From NCBI RefSeq assembly GCF_021390325.1, contig NZ_JAJUWU010000013.1:1-64000 (forward strand): 64,000 nt of DNA, given 5' to 3'. The notes beneath the pieces were generated by a model. It made no database searches and was not told the DNA's origin. It saw nothing but the letters and a program-made list of their open reading frames with translations. The translations under genes were made by a program, and so were the position numbers. The first letter of the stretch is position 1; each line of letters begins with the position of its first letter. The stretch comes from Jiella avicenniae (lineage in GTDB: Bacteria > Pseudomonadota > Alphaproteobacteria > Rhizobiales > Rhizobiaceae). Positions 16,342 to 24,349 of the stretch are shown here, piece by piece.

Positions 16342-17628
16342 TCAGGCGTCGGCCTCGCCGGCCCAGAAATAGGGCTTCAGCGCCGAGCGGATGCGCGCAC
16401 GGACGAGATTGGCCGAGGGCGGACCGTCCCGCCCGAGGGCCCGGTCGACCTCCTCGGCGGTGAAATACTGTTCGAGCATCGGCCGCGGCAGGGATTGCGC
16501 GGCGTCGAACCGGGCGGTGAGCGCTGCGACCGCTTCGAGCGCGGCGGGCTTTGCCCAGTAATAGCGGATCCGGTCGGCATAGCCGAAATGCCGCATGACC
16601 TTCGCCGTCGCGGCGTCGGCCTCGTCGTAATGGCCGCTCCAGGACCTCGGCTCGGCCAGCATCAGATCTTCCATCACCGCGGAAACGTGGGTGGAGCCCG
16701 TCAGCCAGCCGTCGATGTGGGACAGCCCGTAGATCGCCTCGCGATAGGCGTGGGTGAGCGCCGGACCGACCTTCAGGACGGCGAAGTGACGGCGGGCGAG
16801 ATCCGGATAGACGGCGGCCTTCTGGTAGTCGGTGGAGTGCGCCTCGAAGGCGAGGGTGGGAAAGGCCTCGAGGACCGGGCTCAGCCGGTCCGGCCGGGCG
16901 GTGTCGAAATGATCGACATGGGCCGGGCCGAATTCCAGCCCCGGCTGGACGACCAATGCGCAGACCCGGCTCCAGGCCGCGCCGAGTCCCTCGCGCTCGA
17001 AGGCCCGGCGATGCGCCTCGATCGTCCCGAGCGCCCGGTCGGGGTCGGTCGGAACGATCGGCGCATGCGCGCCCCTCGCGCCGCCGGGCGGGGGAACCTC
17101 CGTGCCGACGACATAGCGCAGCTTCGCGGCGCCCTGGCCGGCCGCCGCTTCGCAGGCGCGCGCCAGCCGGGCGGCGCGCTCTGCAACGACCGCGTCGTCG
17201 AGCTGGGCCGGCTCGCCGCGACATCCCTCGGAGCAGTCGAGATGGATCTTGGTGAAGCCGGCCTCGACATAGGATCGCACCATCGTCTCGGCGAGGGCCA
17301 TCGCCTCGTCCGCGGGCCGGCTGCGCCAGGCCTGGGGGCCGAGATGGTCGCCGCCGAAGACGATCTTCCCGGCCGGATAGCCGGCGGCTTCGGCGATCGT
17401 CGCGACGAAGGCGATGAAATCGGCGGGCTTCATGCCGGTGTAGCCGCCGAACTGGTTCACCTGGTTGCTGGTCGCCTCGACGACGATCGGCCAGCCGCCG
17501 TCCCGCGCATGGTCCAGCGCGGCGGCGAGCACGTCTGGATGGGCCGAGCAGATCGAGGCGAAGGCGAAGTCGCCCGCCGCGCGGTTCCGTCGGATACCCT
17601 CGGCGAGGTCGAAGTCTCGAAACGTCAT
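16342..17628 (-). CDS. GatZ/KbaZ-family protein (tagatose metabolism)
   Basis: A 428-residue TIM-barrel protein. I chose the ATG at 17628 (another is three bases upstream), because a G-run precedes it and it gives the family N-terminus MTFRDFDLAEG; the open frame further upstream is not protein-like. Family blocks are ICSAHPDVLAAAL, VEATSNQVNQFGGYTGM, FGGDHLGPQAW and KIHLDCSEGC. E. coli GatZ/KbaZ support the class II tagatose-bisphosphate aldolase. Some rhizobial members act instead as D-tagatose-6-phosphate 4-epimerases. No GatY/KbaY aldolase, kinase or sugar transporter is nearby, which favours an independent enzymatic role. Confidence 0.88.
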   Translation of the reverse strand: MTFRDFDLAEGIRRNRAAGDFAFASICSAHPDVLAAALDHARDGGWPIVVEATSNQVNQFGGYTGMKPADFIAFVATIAEAAGYPAGKIVFGGDHLGPQAWRSRPADEAMALAETMVRSYVEAGFTKIHLDCSEGCRGEPAQLDDAVVAERAARLARACEAAAGQGAAKLRYVVGTEVPPPGGARGAHAPIVPTDPDRALGTIEAHRRAFEREGLGAAWSRVCALVVQPGLEFGPAHVDHFDTARPDRLSPVLEAFPTLAFEAHSTDYQKAAVYPDLARRHFAVLKVGPALTHAYREAIYGLSHIDGWLTGSTHVSAVMEDLMLAEPRSWSGHYDEADAATAKVMRHFGYADRIRYYWAKPAALEAVAALTARFDAAQSLPRPMLEQYFTAEEVDRALGRDGPPSANLVRARIRSALKPYFWAGEADA

Positions 17629-18113
17629 CATGCCCCCCATGGACAGAAGGTGATGCCGCGCACCACCCGCGACGGATTTCCTGCCGACGACGGGATCGTC
17701 GGCGTTCGGCCCGAGGGTGGCGGACCGGCGCACGATCCGATCTCCCGCCGACCGGCGCGGACCACGCGGCCAGACGCCCGCCCGCGCCGTGCCGCAACCA
17801 GGGCCTCGTTCGAGCGAGCCGTATAGGCATCGGGTGGGATCATCAAGACGAGGTGTGCGGGGCGCGTCGGCGGCTTTCGGAAAAGCCGAGGCGATCATCG
17901 CCACGCTCGCTTGGCGCCGCCGCGCCGGGAGCGCCGCCGGCTTGAGCAAAGGCCGATGGCAGCGTAGGACTGTCGTGCAGCACGGTTGCGGGAGATCCCG
18001 CGCAACCCCGGGTCGGGGATGCCGACGAGCCCAAAGGCGGGATGCCGGAACCCGGCGGCCGATGCGAGGCTTCGACGACCCTCGACCACTCCAAGAAAGG
18101 CCAGGGCAGCCAG
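17629..18113. other. intergenic region between gatZ-like and DUF6163 genes
   Basis: About 485 GC-rich bases separating divergent genes. The reading frame of the GatZ-family gene stays open to 17949, but the implied peptide is Arg/Pro-rich and unlike the family, so I treat it as untranslated. Promoters for both flanking genes are expected here; no convincing operator or RNA structure stands out. Confidence 0.5.
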
Positions 18114-18536
18114 ATGACGATCGCGCTTTCGGGCGAGACCAAGGCCAAGAGCCTCAATCGCCGGCTGACGGTTCTGCTCTGCCGCACCGCCGGGCTCGTC
18201 GTCTTCGCCGTCGGCATCTTCTACTGGGCGCGGCTGATCGGCATCGACCCGGTCCATCTCGGGCGCTTCGATCTCATGCCGATCTGGTGGCGGATCGCCG
18301 CGCCGGCGCTCGCCGTGCTCTATCCCGTCGCCGGCATCGGCCTGTGGATGACCGCCGGGTGGGGCGCGGTCATCTGGGTGCTGATCGCGATCGTCGAGGC
18401 CGTCATGCATCTCGGCTTCCCGGCGCTGTTCGGCGAAAACCCGCTGGGGCTCGCCGCCCATGCCTGGGGACTCGGCATGCTGGCGGCGCTGCGGGTGATC
18501 GACTGGCGCGAGAGCGGGCTGCGGCCCGGCCGCTGA
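18114..18536 (+). CDS. DUF6163-type inner-membrane protein
   Basis: A 140-residue membrane protein with four hydrophobic helices: VLLCRTAGLVVFAVGIFYWA, IAAPALAVLYPVAGIGLWM, VIWVLIAIVEAVMHLGF and a final helix around AAHAWGLGMLAALRVI. The ribosome-binding site before ATG 18114 is weak (GGGCAG). Its position immediately upstream of the LdtR gene, in the same direction, is conserved in Hyphomicrobiales (from memory of family context), suggesting an envelope function linked to LdtR. Biochemical role is unknown. Confidence 0.75.
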   Translation: MTIALSGETKAKSLNRRLTVLLCRTAGLVVFAVGIFYWARLIGIDPVHLGRFDLMPIWWRIAAPALAVLYPVAGIGLWMTAGWGAVIWVLIAIVEAVMHLGFPALFGENPLGLAAHAWGLGMLAALRVIDWRESGLRPGR

Positions 18537-18564
18537 ATTCGCCGGCCGTTCGATCGCATTCGAA

Positions 18565-18587
18565 GAATTTCATTAAGCAAGAAATTC
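18565..18587. promoter_or_regulatory. inverted repeat upstream of ldtR
   Basis: GAATTTC and GAAATTC form a perfect 7-base inverted repeat separated by nine bases, in the AT-rich leader 126 bases before the ldtR start. A second imperfect dyad occurs at about 18664-18691. MarR-family proteins bind such dyads and often regulate themselves, so this is a plausible operator, but the LdtR site of this organism is not known to me. Confidence 0.35.
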
Positions 18588-18712
18588 GTCCTGTCGGCGT
18601 AAGATCGTGTTAAGTCTGCGGTTTAAGTCGAATTTTAGGTGCGCCGCGTAGATTGGTCTCCAAGATGGATAGACAAAACAATAGTCCATCACTTCAACAG
18701 CGGAGCAGTAAC

Positions 18713-19222
18713 ATGATCACGAACAACAAGGCGCAGTCGCTTCCGGTCGCAGAAGAGAAGACCGAGCTGAAGTCGCTTTACCTCGAAACGCTTCAGCTCG
18801 TCGAGCGGCTTCATCGCCGTCTTCTGGACGTGATCAAGGACGAGTTCGACCGGGCCGGTCGCACCGACATCAACGCCGTGCAGGCGCTCCTGCTCTTCAA
18901 CATCGGCGATTCGGTGCTGACCGCCGGCGAACTGCGGACCCGGGGCTTCTATCTCGGCTCGAACGTCTCCTACAATCTCAAGAAGCTCGTCGAACTCGGC
19001 TTCATCGACCATCAGAAATCCCGCGTCGACCGCCGCGCCGTCCGCGTCTCGCTGACCGAGACGGGCCAGGAAGTCGCCCGCGTGGTGGCCGAACTCTACG
19101 ACCGCCACATCGGCTCGATCGACAAGGTCGGCGGCCTCGACGAGCAGGAATTCACCAAGATGAACAAGTCGCTGCAGCGTCTCGACCGGTTCTGGAACGA
19201 CCAGATCCTCTATCGCCTCTGA
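18713..19222 (+). CDS. ldtR: MarR-family transcriptional regulator LdtR
   Basis: Winged-helix regulator, 169 residues. The start at 18713 is preferred because GGAG lies seven bases upstream; two earlier in-frame ATGs lack this. The N-terminus is helical (LKSLYLETLQLVERLHRRLL). The winged helix runs through NAVQALLLFNIGDSVLTAGE and SNVSYNLKKLVELGFIDHQK, with the wing at RVDRRAVRVSLT. In Liberibacter and Sinorhizobium, LdtR controls an L,D-transpeptidase and other stress and wall genes. A murein transglycosylase gene follows in convergent orientation, but a regulatory link is only inference. Confidence 0.9.
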   Translation: MITNNKAQSLPVAEEKTELKSLYLETLQLVERLHRRLLDVIKDEFDRAGRTDINAVQALLLFNIGDSVLTAGELRTRGFYLGSNVSYNLKKLVELGFIDHQKSRVDRRAVRVSLTETGQEVARVVAELYDRHIGSIDKVGGLDEQEFTKMNKSLQRLDRFWNDQILYRL

Positions 19223-19453
19223 TCGGCCCGCGAACCTTCAGTCGGCCCGCATCGATCCGCCCCGGGGCATTCGCTCCGCGGGCGCGATCGGCGTTGGTGG
19301 GCGAAGCGCGCGGGCTCCGGCCCGGACGTCGTCGACGTCGTCGCCATCGCGCATGCCGTCGCGCGGCAGGCCGATCCCGCTCAGCCGGGCTGCTTTCCGG
19401 TGCTTGCGCCGTCGTGACGACGGCCCGCCCGACCGGATCGCCGGCAATGAAAA

Positions 19454-19480
19454 GGCCCGGCGCAGGGTGTGCGCCGGGCC
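19454..19480 (-). terminator. rho-independent terminator of the transglycosylase gene
   Basis: A perfect eleven-pair GC-rich stem (GGCCCGGCGCA with TGCGCCGGGCC) and five-base loop, followed on the minus strand by TTTTC. It lies 58 bases past the transglycosylase stop. It is the clearest intrinsic terminator in the window. Confidence 0.8.
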
Positions 19481-19538
19481 CGGTCGTCGATGTCGTTCAG
19501 CCGACCTCGCGCCGCAGACGGCGGGAGCGACGTTCCGG

Positions 19539-20372
19539 TCAGCCGGCGAGCTTGGAGGCGAAGAGGGCGAGCGCCTTCTGGTAGACGCCGGCGCGGTTCC
19601 ATTCGCGCAGCACCGCGAAGTTCGGCTGGCCGGGCTGGTAGCCGGCGCCCGGGCGCCAGCCGTGCTGGCGCAGGAAGTTCGCCGTCGAGGCGAGGACGTC
19701 CGCCTTCGAGCGGATGAGGTCGCGCCGGCCGTTGCCGTCGCCGTCGACGGCGAAGCGCAGGTAGTTCTTGGCGAGGAACTGGGTCTGGCCGATCTCGCCG
19801 GCCCAGGCGCCGCGCATCTGGTCGGCGCTCATGTCGCCGCGGTCGACGATCGCCAGCGCCGCCAGGAGCTCCTCGGTGAAGAAGGCCGAGCGCCGGCAGT
19901 CGTAGGACAGGGTCGCCAGCGAGGTGAACACCGGCATGTTGCCGGAATTGGAGCCGAAGCCGGTCTCCATGCCCCAGATGGCGACGAGGATTTCCTTCGG
20001 CACGCCGTAGCGGTTCTCGATCGAGTTGAGCAGGCCGGCGTTCTGCTGGATGATCCGCTTGCCCTTGGAGACGAAGGAAGCCGGCGCGCGACGCTGCATG
20101 AAGGCTTCCAGCGAGATGTTCATCGAATGCTGGTTGCGGTCGAGGCTGATGACCTTGTTCGAGTAGCGGGTCGGCATCAGCGCCGACTGGATGGTGCGCT
20201 GGGAAATGCCGGCGGAGGCCGCCTCGCGCGCCATCTGCTGTTTCCACTGGTCGAAACCGGCGGCCGAGTTGCCGCACTGGGCAGCGTTTGCCGGAAGGGC
20301 GGCCGCGCCGAACATGACGGCGGCAGTCAGGCCGGCGGCGGCCAGGCGGGCGAACTTGGTGCGTCGGAGCAT
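19539..20372 (-). CDS. lytic murein transglycosylase, MltB type
   Basis: Periplasmic peptidoglycan lyase, 277 residues, forming 1,6-anhydromuropeptides. The start at 20372 gives a signal peptide (MLRRTKFARLAAAGL ... ANAAQC) and has GAGGG upstream. The SLT_2 domain contains the catalytic Glu in IWGMETGFGSNSGN, the block YDCRRSAFFTEELLAAL, and WAGEIGQTQFLAKNYLRFAV followed by the DGDGNGRRDL loop. It ends soon after FLRQHGWRPGAGY. There is no C-terminal peptidoglycan-binding domain, so it is the short form. A strong terminator follows. Confidence 0.92.
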   Translation of the reverse strand: MLRRTKFARLAAAGLTAAVMFGAAALPANAAQCGNSAAGFDQWKQQMAREAASAGISQRTIQSALMPTRYSNKVISLDRNQHSMNISLEAFMQRRAPASFVSKGKRIIQQNAGLLNSIENRYGVPKEILVAIWGMETGFGSNSGNMPVFTSLATLSYDCRRSAFFTEELLAALAIVDRGDMSADQMRGAWAGEIGQTQFLAKNYLRFAVDGDGNGRRDLIRSKADVLASTANFLRQHGWRPGAGYQPGQPNFAVLREWNRAGVYQKALALFASKLAG

Positions 20373-20514
20373 TGGTCGTTTCCCTCGTCTCATGTCTGTT
20401 CGTGGCGATATTGCCGGATGCACGGATCAATCATCTGTGCCGCCTTCTATCAATGAAAACGGCAGCAGTCGGGCAAAATCTCTTGAAGAGTTAAATCGGC
20501 AACTCTTGCGCCGG

Positions 20515-20847
20515 TCAGGATCGCGGGATCTCCATGCTCTCGGTCTCTGCGAGATTGCGCTTTTTCTCGCCGGCGATCAGCATGATGTTACGCGTATAGA
20601 TGAACAGGCCCGCCGCCTGGCCGATGATGAAGACCGGGTCGCGGCGGTGGAGGGCATAGACGAGCAGCAGCGCTCCGCCGGCGAGGGAGAACGTCCAGAA
20701 CGCGACCGGCACCACCGAGCGGCGCGCCCGCTCGGACGCGATCCACTGGACGACGAATCTCGCGGTGAACATCGCCTGGGCGAAGAAGCCGAGGGCGATC
20801 CACAGGTCGAACTGCTCGACGAAGACGTGGTAGAGATAGGCCGCCAT
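20515..20847 (-). CDS. lipid A biosynthesis N-terminal-domain (LAB_N) protein
   Basis: A small inner-membrane protein, 110 residues, with three helices: FDLWIALGFFAQAMFTARF, VVPVAFWTFSLAGGALLLVY and VFIIGQAAGLFIYTRNIML. The pattern matches LAB_N (PF07578), the domain at the N-terminus of some LpxB proteins and standing alone beside dolichyl-phosphate-mannose-synthase-like GT2 genes. It starts five bases after the stop of the PAP2-GT2 gene, so the two form an operon. A role in handling the polyprenyl-phosphate sugar donor is inferred from context. Confidence 0.85.
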   Translation of the reverse strand: MAAYLYHVFVEQFDLWIALGFFAQAMFTARFVVQWIASERARRSVVPVAFWTFSLAGGALLLVYALHRRDPVFIIGQAAGLFIYTRNIMLIAGEKKRNLAETESMEIPRS

Positions 20848-20852
20848 CGGTC

Positions 20853-22601
20853 TCAATGCTCCTTCGCCGCAGTGACGTCCACGACCTCGCCGGGGGTCCT
20901 GCGGCCTCTGCGGATGATCCACCAGACGCCGAAGAGGTCGAGCGCGCCGCGTGCCGCACGATCGAAGATGCCGTAGTTCGAGCTGCCGAAGCGCCGCTGC
21001 CGGTCCTTGACGTCGAGATGGGCGATGGTCCGCTCCTCGCGCAGGACCAGCGCCGGGAGGTAGCGGTGCCAGCCGTCGAAAAAGGGCAGCCGGCGAAACA
21101 ATTCGGTCGGCAGCGCCTTGAGACCGCAGCCGGTGTCGCGGGTCGCATCCTTCAGGATCGCGGTGCGCAGCCGGTTCGCGGCTTTCGAGGACAGGCGCTT
21201 GGCGAAGGTGTCGGTGCGCCCCGTCCGCTGGCCGGCGACGAGACCGCAGCCGTTGCCGCTTCGCTCCAGGAGATCGACCATGGCCGGGATGAAGGCCGGG
21301 TCGTTCTGGCCGTCGCCGTCGATCGTGACGACGCAGTCCCCGGCGGCGTGGATGACGCCCGTCCGCACGGCCCGGCTCTGGCCGGCCGAGCGCTCGTGGC
21401 GGATGTGGCGCACGGCGATGCCGTCCGCCCGCAGCCGCGCGACCGCCGCCGGCGTCCCGTCGTTCGAGCCGTCGTCGACGACGAGGATCTCGTGGCCGCG
21501 GCTCGCCAGCGCTGCGGCGATCTCCGGCACCAGGATGGCGAGATTGTCGGCTTCGTTCTTGGCGGGCACGACGACGCTGACCATGGCGAATCGCCTGGAA
21601 TTGCGGGGCTCGGTCGCGGTTTCGAATGCGGGAAAGGCGTCCATCGGCGCGCCAATATCACAGTCCGTCGTGCCGGTCGCGCCCGAAAATCGCACGGATT
21701 CGCGGAAATTCGACGCGCGGGAACGGAAAGTTAGCGAAGCGGCGGCCGACGGCAGCCGGCTGCGAAGGCGGCGACGCAGCTTCGCGAAGCCTTCGTCGAT
21801 CCGCCTGCCGCGCGGGCCGAGAAAGACCGGCCTGAGCGCGATGATGGTGGCGAGGACGATGACCCACGAGACCAGGACGTCGGACAGGAAGTGTCCGCCG
21901 GCGGCGATGCGGGCGGCCGAGACGGTCGCGGCGAGAGCCGAGAGACCGAGGCAGAGCGACAGGCGGTCCTCCCGCCGCACGAGGACGACGAAAGTCAGGA
22001 TCGCCGCCGCCGCCGCCGCTTCGCCGGAGGAAAACGAACAGTTGCGGGTGCAGGCGCCGCCCCATTCCCAGACCGGCGTGAAATCGAGGCTGCCGCCGAA
22101 CTGGGTGAGTTCGCGCGGGCGGGCGCGGCCGATGGCGTTCTTCAGGATCGCGTTGACGATCAGCCCCGGTCCGATCGCGTAGACGGACAGGAGGTAAAGC
22201 GCCTCGCTCGGCGCCAGGGACCAGCGCCCGGTGCGCACCAGCAGGGCCCCGAGGACGGCGAGGAGACCGGCGCCGACGGCCGCGATCGTCATCCAGTTGC
22301 CGAAGCCGCGGATGATCGTCAGATCGAGACTGTCGTTGCCGACGAAGCCGAGATGCGGGCGATAGAACAGCGCGCTGACCGAGGTGTCGATGCCGGGAAA
22401 GCCGAGGAAGAACAGGCTGACGAGTGCCAGCAAGCCGGTCAGAACGACGAGCGGACGCCGCCCCGTCAGCCCGGCGGCGTGCAGCGCCGTCTCACGGTTC
22501 GGGCTTTTCGAGCCCGCCGCGTGGTTCGTTCGCGGCGGCCCGTCGACCGATCGGGCGAACCGGTCGAGCGGCCCGGCGGGCGGTTCTGCACGGCCGAACA
22601 T
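20853..22601 (-). CDS. PAP2 phosphatase fused to GT2 polyprenyl-P glycosyltransferase
   Basis: A 582-residue two-domain membrane protein. The start at 22601 has an excellent AAGGGAG six bases upstream. Residues ~50-265 are a PAP2/LpxE-like phosphatase with K-N6-RP (KNAIGRARP, from residue 154), a second motif SFSSGEAA where PSGH is usual, and RIAAGGHFLSD. From about residue 340 comes a GT2 domain of the DPM1/ArnC/RgtE type: VSVVVPAKNEADN, EILVVDDGSNDG, VVTIDGDGQNDP and RDTGCGLKALP. There is no stop codon or ribosome-binding site between the domains. Likely role: lipid A dephosphorylation and synthesis of a polyprenyl-phosphate sugar for the ArnT-like enzyme encoded divergently. Confidence 0.85.
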   Translation of the reverse strand: MFGRAEPPAGPLDRFARSVDGPPRTNHAAGSKSPNRETALHAAGLTGRRPLVVLTGLLALVSLFFLGFPGIDTSVSALFYRPHLGFVGNDSLDLTIIRGFGNWMTIAAVGAGLLAVLGALLVRTGRWSLAPSEALYLLSVYAIGPGLIVNAILKNAIGRARPRELTQFGGSLDFTPVWEWGGACTRNCSFSSGEAAAAAAILTFVVLVRREDRLSLCLGLSALAATVSAARIAAGGHFLSDVLVSWVIVLATIIALRPVFLGPRGRRIDEGFAKLRRRLRSRLPSAAASLTFRSRASNFRESVRFSGATGTTDCDIGAPMDAFPAFETATEPRNSRRFAMVSVVVPAKNEADNLAILVPEIAAALASRGHEILVVDDGSNDGTPAAVARLRADGIAVRHIRHERSAGQSRAVRTGVIHAAGDCVVTIDGDGQNDPAFIPAMVDLLERSGNGCGLVAGQRTGRTDTFAKRLSSKAANRLRTAILKDATRDTGCGLKALPTELFRRLPFFDGWHRYLPALVLREERTIAHLDVKDRQRRFGSSNYGIFDRAARGALDLFGVWWIIRRGRRTPGEVVDVTAAKEH

Positions 22602-22738
22602 TCCAAACTCCCTTGCACCGCAATCCGCCATGGGACAGTTTGCACCGACCCAGGGCGCCGATGTCGGTCATTCAGCGACGGGAGACCCTTCGCATTTCCC
22701 GCATCCGGCGGGCTCTAACCCCCCATCGGCAAACAATT

Positions 22739-24268
22739 ATGACACTTCCGACGACAGCCATTCGCGATGCCGCCATTCCTGATTCGGCCGGCATGACGGG
22801 CCGCCTGCAGGATCGCTTCCTCTCGCTTTCCGGGCTGGCCCTGATCCTCGCAGCCATCGCTGCCGCGCGGCTTGCGGCGCTGTTCCTGTCGCCGAGCGAA
22901 CTCGGTTTCGACGAGGCGCAATACGTCCTCTGGGCCCGGCATTTCGATTTCGGCTATTTCACCAAGCCGCCGCTGATCGCCTGGACGATCGCCGCGGAGG
23001 CGCGGATCTGCGGCGAGGGGGCGGCCTGCGTGCGCTCCGTCGTCCCGTTCGTCAACAGCGCCACCGCCTTCGTCCTGGCGCTTCTCGCCACCCGGCTCTA
23101 CGGCGCGCGGACCGGCTTCTGGACCGGCATCTTCTTCGTCGTCATGCCGGGGATCGCGGTCTCGTCCTTCCTGATCACCACCGATCCGTTCCTGCTGTTC
23201 TTCTGGGCGCTGGCACTCGTCGCGGTCTGCGCACAGATCGAGCGGCCCGGTCTCAAGCCGGCGGTTCTCTTCGGCATCGCGGCCGGGCTCGGGCTCAACG
23301 CGAAATACGCGATGATCTATCTGCCGGCGCTGGTGGCTCTGGCCGGGGCCGTGATGCCGGAACTGCGGGAGAGGCTCTTTCGCAGGGAAAGCCTCGTCGC
23401 CCTCGGCCTCATGCTGCTCCTCATCGCGCCGAACCTCGTCTGGAACGCGCTGCACGGCTTTGCCACCTTCGAGCACACGGCGAACGACAACATCGGCTGG
23501 AGCCTCGAGCGGATCAACGGCCGCAAGGGCTTCGAGTTTTTCGCCGCGCAGTTCGGCATCGCCGGGCCGGTGATCTTCGGGGCGATGCTCAACGCGCTGT
23601 TCCTGAAGGCGCGGACGGAGACGCCGCGCACCGACGTCCTCATGCTGGTCCTGTCCTGGCCGATCCTCTTCGTCATCACCATCCAGGGCTTTCTCGCCCA
23701 TGCCAACGCCAACTGGGCCGCGACCGCCTATCCGGCCGGCGTCATCGTCGCGACGGCCCTGGTGGTCCGCCACCGCTGGCGGCTCTTCTTCTGGACCAAT
23801 CTGATCGTCTGCGGCCTGGTCTCGCTGGCCGTCCTCGTCGGTACGGCGGTCTTCGATCCGGCCGACGCGCCGGGCGCGGGCAAGCAGCTCCGCCAGCTCG
23901 CCGGCTGGCAGAAGACCGCGGCGAGCCTCGAGGCGCTGGCCGCGCAACGAGGCGCGAGCCGCATCGTCGTCGAAAGCCGGGCGCTGACGGCGGGCGTCGC
24001 CTATGCGTTGCGCGATTCCGAACTGAAGGTCTTCGCCTACCTGGCGAAGGGCGAGACGCCGACCGACCAGTTCCAGCTCGACCGGCCCTGGAACGGCGAG
24101 GATGCACGGGACGGCACGCTGCTCATCGGCCTCGGCGAGGACGATCTGGAGCGGCTGGGAGCGCGGCAGATCGCCACGATCGACGCGCCGATCTACGCCT
24201 CGGCCGAGGGCACCATGCCGGTCTACGGCTTTTCCGAGCCAGCGGGCGGAGCGGCCTCGAAGCGCTGA
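22739..24268 (+). CDS. ArnT-like GT-C glycosyltransferase (GT39/GT83)
   Basis: Polytopic inner-membrane transferase, 509 residues. It takes sugar from a polyprenyl-phosphate donor and adds it to lipid A or core on the periplasmic side. The first periplasmic loop has the family signature LGFDEAQYVLWARHF...YFTKPPLIAW, with the acidic DE pair after helix 1. About ten hydrophobic helices follow, then a C-terminal soluble part. The ATG at 22739 is a choice without a strong ribosome-binding site. It is divergent from the PAP2-GT2/LAB_N operon, which would supply its donor. Rhizobial relatives transfer galacturonic acid; the sugar here is unknown. Confidence 0.88.
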   Translation: MTLPTTAIRDAAIPDSAGMTGRLQDRFLSLSGLALILAAIAAARLAALFLSPSELGFDEAQYVLWARHFDFGYFTKPPLIAWTIAAEARICGEGAACVRSVVPFVNSATAFVLALLATRLYGARTGFWTGIFFVVMPGIAVSSFLITTDPFLLFFWALALVAVCAQIERPGLKPAVLFGIAAGLGLNAKYAMIYLPALVALAGAVMPELRERLFRRESLVALGLMLLLIAPNLVWNALHGFATFEHTANDNIGWSLERINGRKGFEFFAAQFGIAGPVIFGAMLNALFLKARTETPRTDVLMLVLSWPILFVITIQGFLAHANANWAATAYPAGVIVATALVVRHRWRLFFWTNLIVCGLVSLAVLVGTAVFDPADAPGAGKQLRQLAGWQKTAASLEALAAQRGASRIVVESRALTAGVAYALRDSELKVFAYLAKGETPTDQFQLDRPWNGEDARDGTLLIGLGEDDLERLGARQIATIDAPIYASAEGTMPVYGFSEPAGGAASKR

Positions 24269-24349
24269 GCCGGCAGGGGGGCGCCATGCCACGCGGCGCC
24301 ATCGCCGTTACGGCCGCGTGTCCGCCGACGGCTTCCCCGCGCCCGCCGT

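Noticed and set aside
17631-17949. N-terminal extension of the GatZ-family protein
   Set aside because: The frame is open but the peptide is Arg/Pro-rich, unlike the family, and the family N-terminus matches the ATG at 17628.
18611-18627. Possible CtrA box TTAA...TTAA upstream of ldtR
   Set aside because: The spacing between the two TTAA is nine bases, not the seven required for the CtrA consensus.
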